A program made the position numbers and the translations under genes. A stretch of 64,000 nt of DNA from contig JBGVCG010000017.1 in the NCBI GenBank assembly GCA_045226255.1, positions 82,049 through 146,048 on the forward strand. Reading direction: 5' to 3'. Origin of the DNA: UBA1181 sp045226255 (GTDB taxonomy: Bacteria; Bacteroidota; Bacteroidia; Bacteroidales; Paludibacteraceae). This document shows positions 41,656-51,095 of this stretch, piece by piece; the stretch's first letter is position 1; each line of letters begins with the position of its first letter. The notes under the pieces were generated by a model, which did not search any database, had not been told where the DNA came from, and worked only from the letters and a program-made list of their open reading frames with translations.

Positions 41656-43530
41656 ATGGAATTTCATTACGAAGTAATCGTCATCGGAGCCGGACACGCC
41701 GGTTGTGAGGCCGCAGCTGCCGCGGCAAACCTTGGTTCGAAAACATTGCTTATCACCATGGATATGCATAAAATCGCTCAAATGAGCTGCAACCCAGCCG
41801 TTGGTGGTATCGCTAAAGGACAGATTGTTAGGGAGATAGATGCTTTAGGCGGACAAATGGGTATCATCACGGACCTCACCGCCATCCAATATAGATTGCT
41901 GAACCAATCCAAAGGTCCTGCCATGTGGAGCCCACGCTCTCAAGCTGATCGTCAGAAATTCAGCGAGAAATGGAGAAGTACCCTCGAAAATACCGAAAAC
42001 CTGAATATCTGGCAGGACTCCGTCGTCCAATTCCTCATTGAAAACAATGAAGTGCAGGGTGTGGTCACCAGCATGGGTGCAACATTCAAGGCAAAGTGTG
42101 TCGTGCTGACGGCGGGCACCTTCCTCACGGGCCTCATCCACTGCGGTAGAACGCAAATCGCTGCAGGAAGAATCTCTGAACCAGCATCTTACGGATTGAC
42201 GGAACAACTCAGGGACTTAGGCATCCGAACGGACAGGATGAAGACTGGTACGCCGGTGCGCATCGATGGTAGAACTATCGATTTCTCCGTCATGACAGTT
42301 CAAGGCGGTGAGGACGACTTCCATAAATTCTCTTACCTGGACTTCAAGCCAAGACCGCTCAAACAGAGGGATTGCTTCATCACCCACACCAACGAGAAGA
42401 CACATGAGATTCTCCGTGCGGGTCTGCCTGATTCTCCCCTTTACAACGGACAAATCAAGAGTATCGGCCCTCGTTATTGCCCAAGCATAGAGACAAAAAT
42501 CGTCACGTTCGCGGACAAGACGCAACACCAGCTCTTCCTCGAACCAGAGGGCGAAACCACACAAGAATATTACCTCAACGGATTTTCATCATCGTTACCG
42601 CTTGATATTCAGTTAAATGCGTTAAAAACCATCCGTGGATTGGAGAACGCTGTCGTCTATCGCCCGGGCTATGCGATCGAGTATGACTTCTTCGATCCGA
42701 CCCAATTGCACCACAACCTGGAGTCGAAGGTGATCAAAAACCTCTTCTTCGCCGGACAGGTGAACGGTACCACAGGATATGAGGAGGCAGCCGGACAGGG
42801 TATCATCGCCGGTATCAACGCACACATCAACTGCCACGGCGGCAAACCATTCACACTAAGCAGAAACGAAGCCTACATCGGCGTGCTCATCGACGATTTG
42901 GTGACGAAAGGGGTGGACGAACCATACCGAATGTTCACGTCACGCGCTGAATACAGAATTCTCCTAAGACAAGACGATGCCGACGCAAGACTAACGCCTA
43001 AGGCATACGAACTCGGTTTGGCCAAGAAAGAACGTTACGACCTCTATCTGGAGAAAAAGAAAGAGGTGGAAAGAATAGTCGATTTCATCGAGAATTTCTC
43101 CATCAGAGCCAACCTAATCAACGACTTCTTGGAACAAAACGGAACATCCGCCCTGAAGAACGGATGCAAGCTGGTAGACTTGGTGAACCGTCCTCAGTTG
43201 ACCATCAAACAACTATCCGAAGGCATCGCACCACTGAAGGCGGCGCTCGATAAGATACCTAACCGAAAAGAGGAAATCACGGAAGCGGCTGAGATTCAGA
43301 TCAAATACAAAGGGTACATCGATCGGGAAACAATGATTGCCGACAAGCTTAAACGCTTGGAAAACATACAGATAAAAGGTAGATTCGACTACTCTACCCT
43401 GCAATCGCTATCAACGGAGGCACGCCAGAAATTGACACGCATCGACCCGGAAACCATCGGTCAGGCCAGCCGTATTCCAGGCATCTCACCGAGCGACATC
43501 AATATTCTCTTAATCTTAATGGGCAGATAA
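41656..43530 (+). CDS. mnmG: tRNA uridine 5-carboxymethylaminomethyl modification enzyme, FAD subunit
   Basis: GidA/MnmG, which with MnmE adds the carboxymethylaminomethyl group to the wobble uridine of certain tRNAs using FAD, folate and glycine. The 624 residues start with the dinucleotide fold VIVIGAGHAGCEAAAAAANLG and contain the family pieces MSCNPAVGGIAKGQIVREIDALGG, LTAGTFLTGLIHCG, RPGYAIEYDFFDP, FFAGQVNGTTGYEEAAGQG and TSRAEYRILLRQDDADARLT. In many bacteria mnmG lies near the chromosome origin, which fits the parS sites about 4-5 kb away. A TACTTTGC string 27 bases before the ATG is a weak promoter candidate. uvrC follows after 1 base. Confidence 0.97.
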   Translation: MEFHYEVIVIGAGHAGCEAAAAAANLGSKTLLITMDMHKIAQMSCNPAVGGIAKGQIVREIDALGGQMGIITDLTAIQYRLLNQSKGPAMWSPRSQADRQKFSEKWRSTLENTENLNIWQDSVVQFLIENNEVQGVVTSMGATFKAKCVVLTAGTFLTGLIHCGRTQIAAGRISEPASYGLTEQLRDLGIRTDRMKTGTPVRIDGRTIDFSVMTVQGGEDDFHKFSYLDFKPRPLKQRDCFITHTNEKTHEILRAGLPDSPLYNGQIKSIGPRYCPSIETKIVTFADKTQHQLFLEPEGETTQEYYLNGFSSSLPLDIQLNALKTIRGLENAVVYRPGYAIEYDFFDPTQLHHNLESKVIKNLFFAGQVNGTTGYEEAAGQGIIAGINAHINCHGGKPFTLSRNEAYIGVLIDDLVTKGVDEPYRMFTSRAEYRILLRQDDADARLTPKAYELGLAKKERYDLYLEKKKEVERIVDFIENFSIRANLINDFLEQNGTSALKNGCKLVDLVNRPQLTIKQLSEGIAPLKAALDKIPNRKEEITEAAEIQIKYKGYIDRETMIADKLKRLENIQIKGRFDYSTLQSLSTEARQKLTRIDPETIGQASRIPGISPSDINILLILMGR

Positions 43531-43531
43531 T

Positions 43532-45349
43532 ATGGAGAAGGAGGTATCACACGTAAAACAGATTGTTTTGTCCCTTCCGGACAGTCCTGGTGTGTACCAA
43601 TATCTGAACGACAAAAACGAGATAATCTACGTTGGAAAGGCGAAAAATCTGAAAAGAAGGGTCTCCTCCTACTTCAACAAAGAGCAGCAAAGCGTCAAGA
43701 CAAGAGTGTTGGTGAAACAGATAGCAGACATCAAATATATCGTCGTCGGAAGCGAACAAGACGCACTTCTGCTGGAAAACAGTCTCATCAAGAAACACCA
43801 GCCTCGCTACAACATTCTGCTGAAGGATGGAAAGACATATCCATGGATATGCGTGAAGAACGAATTCTTTCCAAGAATCTTCAAAACGAGGAATGTCGTG
43901 AAGGATGGCTCCATCTACTATGGTCCCTACACATACCTTCCCGCCATACATACCCTATTAGACCTGATTTCGGAACTCTACCCGATCAGGAACTGCAAGC
44001 TCAACCTCACGCCGGACAACATCAACGAAGGAAAATTCAAGGTTTGCCTTCAATATCATATCAAGAAGTGCAAAGGATGTTGCGAGGGATTGCAAAGCTT
44101 GGAAGAATACAACAAAAACATCGGTGAAATCAAGCTTTTATTAAAAGGGGACCTGGGCGAATTGGAAAAAACGCTGAAGGAAAAAATGATGCTTTTAGCG
44201 GAAGAACTGAAGTTCGAAGAGGCGCAAGCCATCAAGGATAAATTGGACGCTTTGGCACGCTACAAAGCCAAGTCTACCATCGTAAATCCATCGCTCACCA
44301 ACATCGACACATTCGCCATAGAAATCGATGAAAACGATGCTTTTGTGAATTTTCTGAAGGTGACGAACGGTACAATTTCACAAGCTTACACGCTCGAATA
44401 CAAGATACGTACCGACGAGGAAAAGGAAGAAATATTGGCCACGGCCATCACGGAACTCAGGGAAAGATTCAAAAGCGTTTCCCGGGAGATCATCGTGCCG
44501 TTCGAGATAGGCTACGATTTCGGAAACGCAGTTGTCACCGTGCCACAAAAAGGAGACAAAAAGAAACTGCTCGATCTATCCATCCAGAATGTGAAACAAT
44601 ATCGTTTTGATCGCATGAAACAGATGGAGAAGTTCAATCCGGAACAACGTGCCACGAAGATGTTGAAGTCAATCCAAAACCTGCTTCAACTGGACAAAAT
44701 TCCCGTTCAAATCGAGTGTTTTGATAATTCCAACATACAAGGAAGCGATGCGGTAGCCGCCTGCGTAGTCTACAAAATGGCGAAACCATCGAAGAATGAT
44801 TACAGGAAATACAACATCAAAACGGTGGTCGGACCAGACGATTACGCCTCCATGAAAGAGGTGGTTCGAAGAAGATACAGCCGTTTGATGGAAGAGGAGC
44901 AACCGCTACCTCAACTCATCATCGCCGATGGTGGCATCGGACAGATGGAGGTGATCAGGGAAGTGATAGAAGATGAGCTTCATTTAGAGATACCCATCGC
45001 AGGCTTGGCCAAGAACGAAAAGCACCGCACGAAAGAACTAATTTTCGGCTTTCCACCGAGGATTATTAACCTTGACCCAACGGATGAAACCTTCCGTTTC
45101 TTCGCATCCATCCAGGATGAAGTGCACCGTTTCGCCATCAAATTCCACAGAGAAAAGCGAAGCAAGAACATGATCAGGACCGAACTGGACATCAAAGGAA
45201 TCGGCGAGAAAACCCAAGAAGCGCTCATCAAAAAATTCAAGAGCGTAAAACGAATCAAGGAGCTTAGTTTTGAGGAGTTGGCCGCAGAAATTGGACAAAA
45301 TAAAGCAAGAATAATTGTAGATTATTTCAATAATAGCAAAGATGAATAA
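43532..45349 (+). CDS. uvrC: Excinuclease ABC subunit C
   Basis: UvrC makes both incisions in nucleotide-excision repair, next to lesions located by UvrAB. The 605 residues comprise an N-terminal GIY-YIG nuclease (PGVYQYLNDKNEIIYVGKAKNLKRR), a cysteine-rich region (CLQYHIKKCKGCCEG), the UVR helix-pair (KEKMMLLAEELKFEEAQAIKDKLDAL), an RNase H-like nuclease domain (ECFDNSNIQGSDAVAACVVY and LIIADGGIGQM) and a C-terminal helix-hairpin-helix (IKGIGEKTQEALIKKFKSVKRIKEL). All are intact. It starts 1 base after mnmG and is followed at 32 bases by dtd, an arrangement I recall in Bacteroidota. Confidence 0.97.
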   Translation: MEKEVSHVKQIVLSLPDSPGVYQYLNDKNEIIYVGKAKNLKRRVSSYFNKEQQSVKTRVLVKQIADIKYIVVGSEQDALLLENSLIKKHQPRYNILLKDGKTYPWICVKNEFFPRIFKTRNVVKDGSIYYGPYTYLPAIHTLLDLISELYPIRNCKLNLTPDNINEGKFKVCLQYHIKKCKGCCEGLQSLEEYNKNIGEIKLLLKGDLGELEKTLKEKMMLLAEELKFEEAQAIKDKLDALARYKAKSTIVNPSLTNIDTFAIEIDENDAFVNFLKVTNGTISQAYTLEYKIRTDEEKEEILATAITELRERFKSVSREIIVPFEIGYDFGNAVVTVPQKGDKKKLLDLSIQNVKQYRFDRMKQMEKFNPEQRATKMLKSIQNLLQLDKIPVQIECFDNSNIQGSDAVAACVVYKMAKPSKNDYRKYNIKTVVGPDDYASMKEVVRRRYSRLMEEEQPLPQLIIADGGIGQMEVIREVIEDELHLEIPIAGLAKNEKHRTKELIFGFPPRIINLDPTDETFRFFASIQDEVHRFAIKFHREKRSKNMIRTELDIKGIGEKTQEALIKKFKSVKRIKELSFEELAAEIGQNKARIIVDYFNNSKDE

Positions 45350-45381
45350 TCATATAATTTTAGAATTAATATAAAAAATAT

Positions 45382-45834
45382 ATGAGAGTTGTAATACAAA
45401 GAGTCACGCACGCATCGGTCACTATCAACGGCAAAGTGAAGTCGAAGATAGGGAACGGACTACTTGTCTTGGTAGGAATTGAGGATAGAGATACTGAAGA
45501 AGATATAGAATGGCTGAGTGGAAAGATCGTCAACATTCGTATATTTGACGATGAAAACGGAGTGATGAACAAATCCGTGAAAGATGTGGAAGGAGAGATA
45601 TTGGTGGTCAGCCAATTCACGCTGCAAGCCATGACAAAAAAGGGGAATCGTCCCTCCTACATACGTGCCAGCAAGGCAGATTTCGCCATACCAATGTATG
45701 AGAAATTCTGTGCGCAAGTAGAAGCAGACTTAGGAAAAGCGATAGGAACGGGCGAATTCGGAGCGGACATGAAAGTTGAACTGCTCAACAACGGACCTGT
45801 CACGATATGGATAGACTCACAAAATAGAGAATAA
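45382..45834 (+). CDS. dtd: D-aminoacyl-tRNA deacylase
   Basis: Hydrolyses D-amino acids mischarged on tRNA, acting as a homodimer. The 150 residues contain both signature motifs: SQFTLQA (residues near 77) and NNGPVTIWIDS (Gly-cisPro near the C-terminus), plus MRVVIQRVTHASV at the start and the KKGNRPSY segment. The length is standard. It lies 32 bases after uvrC, in the same direction, and 11 bases before the U32 gene. Confidence 0.96.
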   Translation: MRVVIQRVTHASVTINGKVKSKIGNGLLVLVGIEDRDTEEDIEWLSGKIVNIRIFDDENGVMNKSVKDVEGEILVVSQFTLQAMTKKGNRPSYIRASKADFAIPMYEKFCAQVEADLGKAIGTGEFGADMKVELLNNGPVTIWIDSQNRE

Positions 45835-45845
45835 AAAGAAAAGAT

Positions 45846-47114
45846 ATGAATGTAAAAAGAGAAGATTTCGAGATAATGGCGCCTGTAGGCTCGTACGAAA
45901 GTCTGCAAGCAGCCATCCAAGCTGGGGCCAATTCAGTCTATTTTGGCATAGAAAAATTGAATATGCGTTCCCGGTCAGCCAGCAATTTCAGCACGGAGGA
46001 CCTTCGAAAAATCGTCAGCATCTGCAAGGAGAATCACATAAAAAGTTATTTGACTGTGAACACGGTCATCTACAATGACGATTTAGAGTTGATGAAAGAG
46101 ATCATCGAAACCGCAAAAGAAGTTGGGGTAAGTGCCATCATTGCAGCGGATGTGGCGGCGATGACATACGCCTACAGCATTGGTGTCGAAGTGCATCTTT
46201 CCACGCAATTGAACATCGCGAACGTAGAAGCCCTAAAATTCTATGCGAGATATGCGGATGTAGTTGTTCTCGCACGTGAATGTAACATGGACCAGGTGAG
46301 GAACATTTGGGAAGCCATCCAGGAAGAGCAAATCAAAGGACCCAAAGGAGAGCTCATAAAGATTGAGATGTTCTGCCACGGTGCACTTTGCATGGCGGTT
46401 TCAGGCAAGTGTTATTTAAGTCTACACGAGCTCAACGCATCGGCCAACAGAGGAGCCTGCTATCAGGTTTGTCGTCACGGATACCGATTAACAGACGATG
46501 AAAGCGACATAGAAATCAAAGTAGACAATCAATATTTGATGTCGCCAAAAGATTTAAAAACCATCCATTTCATCAACAAATTGATTGAATCAGGAGTCAG
46601 GGTGCTTAAGATAGAAGGACGTGCAAGAGGACCAGAATATGTGAAAACCGTCGTATCATGTTATGACGAAGCGATAAATTCCTACTTGGACGGAACATAC
46701 AGTGAAGAGAAAATAGCGCAGTGGGACGAGAGACTAAAAAAAGTATTCAACCGTGGATTCTGGAATGGATATTACTTAGGCCAACGATTAGGAGAATGGA
46801 GTTCCACCTATGGATCTGAAGCCACAAAGAAAAAAGTGTATGTAGGCAAAGGAATGAAATATTACTCCAAATTAGGTGTAGGCGAATTCTTAGTAGAGAC
46901 CAAATACGGTATCAAAAAAGGAGATGATATACTCATCATCGGACCAACCACAGGAGTCATAGAATTGAAAGTCGGTGAAATTCACGTCGGAGATTCAACC
47001 GCTGAAAAATGCGAGAAAGGAGATTTGTTCTCCATTGCAGTTCCTGAAAAAATCAGGAACTCAGACAAACTCTACAAATGGGTAGATTCATCTGAAATCA
47101 TAAAAGGAGAATAA
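45846..47114 (+). CDS. U32 family protein (TrhP/YegQ-like, tRNA hydroxylation)
   Basis: A 422-residue U32 member. The family signature with Cys residues, EMFCHGALCMAVSGKCYLS, is complete; also KIEGRARGPEYV and GYYLGQR. Members with this layout (TrhP/YegQ, RlhA) are now linked to prephenate-dependent hydroxylation of tRNA or rRNA and carry an iron-sulfur cluster through conserved Cys; the peptidase label is historical. It belongs to the dtd-uvrC run (11-base gap). Its stop codon (TAA at 47112-47114) is followed at once by a parS-like sequence. Confidence 0.9.
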   Translation: MNVKREDFEIMAPVGSYESLQAAIQAGANSVYFGIEKLNMRSRSASNFSTEDLRKIVSICKENHIKSYLTVNTVIYNDDLELMKEIIETAKEVGVSAIIAADVAAMTYAYSIGVEVHLSTQLNIANVEALKFYARYADVVVLARECNMDQVRNIWEAIQEEQIKGPKGELIKIEMFCHGALCMAVSGKCYLSLHELNASANRGACYQVCRHGYRLTDDESDIEIKVDNQYLMSPKDLKTIHFINKLIESGVRVLKIEGRARGPEYVKTVVSCYDEAINSYLDGTYSEEKIAQWDERLKKVFNRGFWNGYYLGQRLGEWSSTYGSEATKKKVYVGKGMKYYSKLGVGEFLVETKYGIKKGDDILIIGPTTGVIELKVGEIHVGDSTAEKCEKGDLFSIAVPEKIRNSDKLYKWVDSSEIIKGE

Positions 47115-47130
47115 TGTTCCACGTGAAACA
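47115..47130. promoter_or_regulatory. parS-like ParB-binding site 1
   Basis: TGTTCCACGTGAAACA matches the widespread parS consensus TGTTTCACGTGAAACA at 15 of 16 positions. It begins directly after the stop codon of the U32 gene and lies 18 bases before the dus ATG, so it may also cover that gene's translation-initiation region. Confidence 0.85.
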
Positions 47131-47147
47131 TTTTAGATAATTACAAC

Positions 47148-48134
47148 ATGAAGATAGGAAATATAGAGTTTGGAGAGTACCCACTTTTCTTAGCACCCAT
47201 GGAGGATGTGACAGATCCAACATTCAGATTGCTATGCAAAAGGTTTGGTGCAGACATGGTTTATTCAGAATTCGTCTCAGCAGATGCATTGATCAGAAAC
47301 GTGCAAAGCACTGAAAGAAAGCTAAATATAAACGATGAAGAGAGACCAGTGGTCATCCAACTATACGGAAGAGATCCCGAACCAATAGCTGAAGCAGCTA
47401 AGATGGCTGAAGCAGCACATCCAGATATCATAGATCTAAACTTTGGATGCCCAGTTAAAAAAGTGGCAGGAAAAGGTGGTGGAGCAGGATTATTGAAAGA
47501 TATTCCGAAAATGCTGGAAATCATAAAGGCAGTCGTAAAGGCAGTAAATACACCTGTCACAGTAAAGACAAGGTTGGGATGGGATGAAAACAACAAAATC
47601 ATCACTACCCTAGCGGAACAAATTCAAGACTGCGGCGCACAAGCTTTGGCCATACACGGAAGAACCAGATCACAAATGTATACAGGTTCTGCAGACTGGA
47701 CACTGATTGGAGAGGTAAAAAACAATCCACGAATCAAAATACCAATCATCGGAAACGGTGATGTGACAACACCTGAAAGGGCAAAAGAATGTTTTGATAA
47801 ATACGGTGTAGATGCAGTAATGATAGGTAGAGCTACATTCGGTAATCCATGGATATTTGAGGAAATCAAATACTACCTAAGGAATGGAGAGAGAATGGAA
47901 AAGAAACCATTCGAATACTATATCGGAATACTCAAGGAACACATAGAAAAAAATATAGAATGGTTGGGCGAGATAAGAGGAATCATTCACACCAGAAGAC
48001 ACCTGGCATCTACCCCACTGCTAAAAGGAATAGACAATTTCAAACAAACAAGGATTGCGATCCTTCGAGCACAAACCAAAGATGAACTGATTGAAATCCT
48101 CGATGGAATCAAAGAAAAATACAATCTAGTGTAA
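47148..48134 (+). CDS. dusB: tRNA-dihydrouridine synthase (DusB-like)
   Basis: A flavin-dependent enzyme reducing uridine in the D-loop of tRNA. The 328 residues show the N-terminal FLAPMEDVTDPTFR, the catalytic cysteine motif NFGCPVKKV, VTVKTRLGW, the AIHGRTRSQMY loop and GNGDVTTPE with VMIGRATFGNPW. The size and motifs fit the DusB type. The codons are noticeably A-rich (AGA, AAA, ATA) compared with mnmG or carB. A parS-like site precedes it and a bidirectional terminator follows. Confidence 0.95.
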   Translation: MKIGNIEFGEYPLFLAPMEDVTDPTFRLLCKRFGADMVYSEFVSADALIRNVQSTERKLNINDEERPVVIQLYGRDPEPIAEAAKMAEAAHPDIIDLNFGCPVKKVAGKGGGAGLLKDIPKMLEIIKAVVKAVNTPVTVKTRLGWDENNKIITTLAEQIQDCGAQALAIHGRTRSQMYTGSADWTLIGEVKNNPRIKIPIIGNGDVTTPERAKECFDKYGVDAVMIGRATFGNPWIFEEIKYYLRNGERMEKKPFEYYIGILKEHIEKNIEWLGEIRGIIHTRRHLASTPLLKGIDNFKQTRIAILRAQTKDELIEILDGIKEKYNLV

Positions 48135-48141
48135 AAATAAT

Positions 48142-48169
48142 TAAGGGTGAATTTTGCAATTCACCCTTA
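48142..48169. terminator. Bidirectional terminator between dus and polA
   Basis: A 12-base perfect stem TAAGGGTGAATT / AATTCACCCTTA with a TTGC loop. AT-rich tails on both sides (TATTTTACC on +, TTATTTTTA on -) fit termination of both convergent genes. Confidence 0.88.
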
Positions 48170-48180
48170 TATTTTACCAT

Positions 48181-48196
48181 TGTTCCACGTGGAACA
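48181..48196. promoter_or_regulatory. parS-like ParB-binding site 2
   Basis: TGTTCCACGTGGAACA is a perfect 16-base palindrome that differs from the parS consensus at two symmetrical positions. It occurs between the dus-polA terminator and the polA stop codon, 1066 bases from site 1. The same palindrome variant is, to my recollection, present in parS of Pseudomonas. Confidence 0.85.
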
Positions 48197-48207
48197 TAAA
48201 TTAAAAA

Positions 48208-50976
48208 TTAGTGCGCCTCCAACCAATTGCTACCAATTCCGCACTCAGCAACCAAAGGTACTTTTAATATTACAGCGTTCTCCATTTCATGAACCACAAT
48301 GGATTTTACCTTTTCCAACTCACTATTCAAAACTGTAAAGTTCAACTCGTCATGCACCTGCAGAATCATCTTCGATGAAATATTTTCTTCCTTGAATCTT
48401 CTGAAAATATTAATCATTGCAATCTTAATAATGTCCGCAGCAGTACCCTGAATTGGAGCATTGACCGCATTTCGTTCCGCATAACCACGCACCACACTAT
48501 TATGTGAATTAATATCCGGTAAATATCTACGCCTACCAAACAACGTCTCCACATATCCTTTCTCACGAGCAAAAGCAATAATCGAATCAGTATAATTTTT
48601 AATTTTCGGATAACTCAAGAAATAATCATCAATCAGCTGCTTCGCCTCCGTACGGGAAATATCCAAACGATCGGCCAAACCAAAAGCAGAGATACCATAT
48701 ATAATTCCGAAATTGGCCGTCTTCGCCTTTCGTCTCATATCCTTATCCACATCATCAATATCCACCTTAAAAACTTTAGCAGCCGTTGCGGTATGGATAT
48801 CATATCCTTTATTGAAAGCTTCGATCAAATTTTCGTCATCACTCAAATGTGCCATGAGTCGTAATTCAATCTGCGAATAATCGGCCGAAAGGAAAGTGGA
48901 ACCCTCATCTGGTACAAACGCTTTTCGAATCTCCTTACCATCCTCATCACGAATAGGAATATTCTGCAGGTTCGGATTGCTGGAACTAAGACGACCTGTA
49001 GCGGCAACCGTCTGGTTGTAAGAAGTATGAATTTTACCAGTCTTAGAATTAACCAAATCGGGCAATGTATCAACATAGGTGGTCAACAATTTCTTTAGAC
49101 CACGATACTCTAAGATTAGATTAATGATTGGATGCTTTCCTTTCAAAGAAACTAAAACCTCCTCCGAAGTTGAATATAAACCGGTCTTCGTTTTGCGAGG
49201 TTTCTCGACAATCTTTAAACGATCATAAATCAACTCACCAACCTGACGAGGAGAAGAGATATTGAACTCATATCCTGAAAGATTAAAAATTTCCTTTTCC
49301 TTTTCAGCAATACGTTCATTCAACGAAACCGAAAATTGTTTCAAGGATTCAGAATTAATGGATACACCAGTATACTCCATATCAGCCAAGACAGGCATAA
49401 GAGGCATCTCAATTTCATAAAAAATTTTCTCGAGATTATTATCCTTCAACTGAGCCTCAAAAACATTCTTCAAACGTAATGTGACATCCGCATCTTCCGC
49501 CGCATAATCACATAGTCTGTTGATATCAAGTGTACGAATATCCGTAGTCTTCGTATTACGTCCCTCACACAACTCCTCATATGTGATCGTCTTGTAATTC
49601 AAATAGATCTCCGCCAAATAATCCATACCATGACGAAGATCCGGTTGCAAAAGATAATGGGCAATCATCGTATCGAACATCTTTCCTTTCAATTCGATAC
49701 CATACTGCTTCAACATCAACAAATCGAACTTAATATTCTGACCAATCTTCAGAACAGACTCATTTTCGAAAATAGGTTTGAAACGTTGCAAGAATTTTTC
49801 AGCCTCACCCCTACCCTTCGGAATTGGAACGTAAAATGCTTCAAATTCCTTCCAAGAAAAGGAAAAACCGACTAATTCGTCAGAAATTGTATTCGTACCC
49901 GTAGTTTCCGTGTCAAAACAGAAAAATTCCTGTTTACTCAAATTAGCCAAAAAATCGACTATAAGTTCCTCACTATCAATTAATTGATACTTATGAGGAG
50001 TAGAAGTTAAGTCGCTGAGATTTGAATATTTTATTTCACCCGTATGTTCGTCCACGTATTCATCAAAGAGAGAGAGTTGAGTAGCCTCTGTATTTTTCTT
50101 AACGACAGGTTGAGGTTCCAATTTTGAGAGAAGATTCTTAAACTCCAAATCGGTGTACAAAACTTTCAACTTTTCAACATCCGGATTTTTATAAACCAAA
50201 AGCTCCTCATTAAAATCAATCGGAACATCCACACGGATAGTCGCCAAAAATTTAGAGAACTTAATCAGCTCGACATTCTCCTCCACCTTCTTTTTCAAAG
50301 CTCCCTTCAACTCCTCGGTATGAGCAAGAAGATTATCAATGGAACCAAACTCGGCCAACAACTTTACTGCAGTCTTCTCCCCTACCCCCGGACAACCAGG
50401 AATATTATCAGAAGCATCACCCATCAGACCTAAATAATCAATGATCTGATCAGTGGAAGTCAACTGCCACTTTTCGCAAGCCGCCGAAACACCCAACGTT
50501 TCATAACCACCCCCATGACGAGGACGATACAAAAGAACCTTATCAGAAATCAGCTGCGCATAATCCTTATCCGGAGTCAACATATAAACAAGGAAACCCT
50601 TGGATTCAGCCATCTTGGAAACAGTACCGATGACATCATCCGCCTCGAAACCAGGAACCTCGAGAATAGGAATATTGAAAGCGGAAATAACCTCCTTAAT
50701 GATTGGAACAGAAAGCTTTATGTCCTCAGGCGTCGCTTCACGTTGCGCCTTATATTCAGGGTAAGCCTCATGCCGAAACGTAGGTCCAGAAGGATCAAAG
50801 GCCACAGCGATATGGGTAGGAGATTCAGACTTGATAACCTCCTGCAACACATTCACAAAACCTAAAATCGCAGAGGTGTTAAGACCTTTTGAGTTGATAC
50901 GAGGGTTCTTAATGAAAGCATAATATGATCGATAAATCAAAGCGTATGCATCAATTAAGAGAAGCTTTTTATCCAT
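48208..50976 (-). CDS. polA: DNA polymerase I
   Basis: A 922-residue polymerase with all three domains. The N-terminal 5'-3' exonuclease is seen in LLIDAYALIYRSYYA and GFEADDVIGTVSKMA; the 3'-5' proofreading domain has CFDTETTGTN, GQNIKFDLLML and YAAEDADVTLRL; and the polymerase core has SADYSQIELRLMAHLSDDE (motif A), RRKAKTANFGIIYGIS (motif B) and QVHDELNF (motif C). The proofreading acidic residues are intact, unlike in some bacterial polA. It removes RNA primers and fills gaps. It is a single gene, convergent with dus and divergent from the polyprenyl synthase. Confidence 0.97.
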   Translation of the reverse strand: MDKKLLLIDAYALIYRSYYAFIKNPRINSKGLNTSAILGFVNVLQEVIKSESPTHIAVAFDPSGPTFRHEAYPEYKAQREATPEDIKLSVPIIKEVISAFNIPILEVPGFEADDVIGTVSKMAESKGFLVYMLTPDKDYAQLISDKVLLYRPRHGGGYETLGVSAACEKWQLTSTDQIIDYLGLMGDASDNIPGCPGVGEKTAVKLLAEFGSIDNLLAHTEELKGALKKKVEENVELIKFSKFLATIRVDVPIDFNEELLVYKNPDVEKLKVLYTDLEFKNLLSKLEPQPVVKKNTEATQLSLFDEYVDEHTGEIKYSNLSDLTSTPHKYQLIDSEELIVDFLANLSKQEFFCFDTETTGTNTISDELVGFSFSWKEFEAFYVPIPKGRGEAEKFLQRFKPIFENESVLKIGQNIKFDLLMLKQYGIELKGKMFDTMIAHYLLQPDLRHGMDYLAEIYLNYKTITYEELCEGRNTKTTDIRTLDINRLCDYAAEDADVTLRLKNVFEAQLKDNNLEKIFYEIEMPLMPVLADMEYTGVSINSESLKQFSVSLNERIAEKEKEIFNLSGYEFNISSPRQVGELIYDRLKIVEKPRKTKTGLYSTSEEVLVSLKGKHPIINLILEYRGLKKLLTTYVDTLPDLVNSKTGKIHTSYNQTVAATGRLSSSNPNLQNIPIRDEDGKEIRKAFVPDEGSTFLSADYSQIELRLMAHLSDDENLIEAFNKGYDIHTATAAKVFKVDIDDVDKDMRRKAKTANFGIIYGISAFGLADRLDISRTEAKQLIDDYFLSYPKIKNYTDSIIAFAREKGYVETLFGRRRYLPDINSHNSVVRGYAERNAVNAPIQGTAADIIKIAMINIFRRFKEENISSKMILQVHDELNFTVLNSELEKVKSIVVHEMENAVILKVPLVAECGIGSNWLEAH

Positions 50977-51095
50977 AACCAGAAACTATTTAATTAACAA
51001 AGTTACAAAAATGAATAGAGAAAAAACGAATGAGGAAGAGAAAGGAAAATAATAAAGATTAATTTATTAAATTCGCGTAGAATTAAGGAAAGAAT

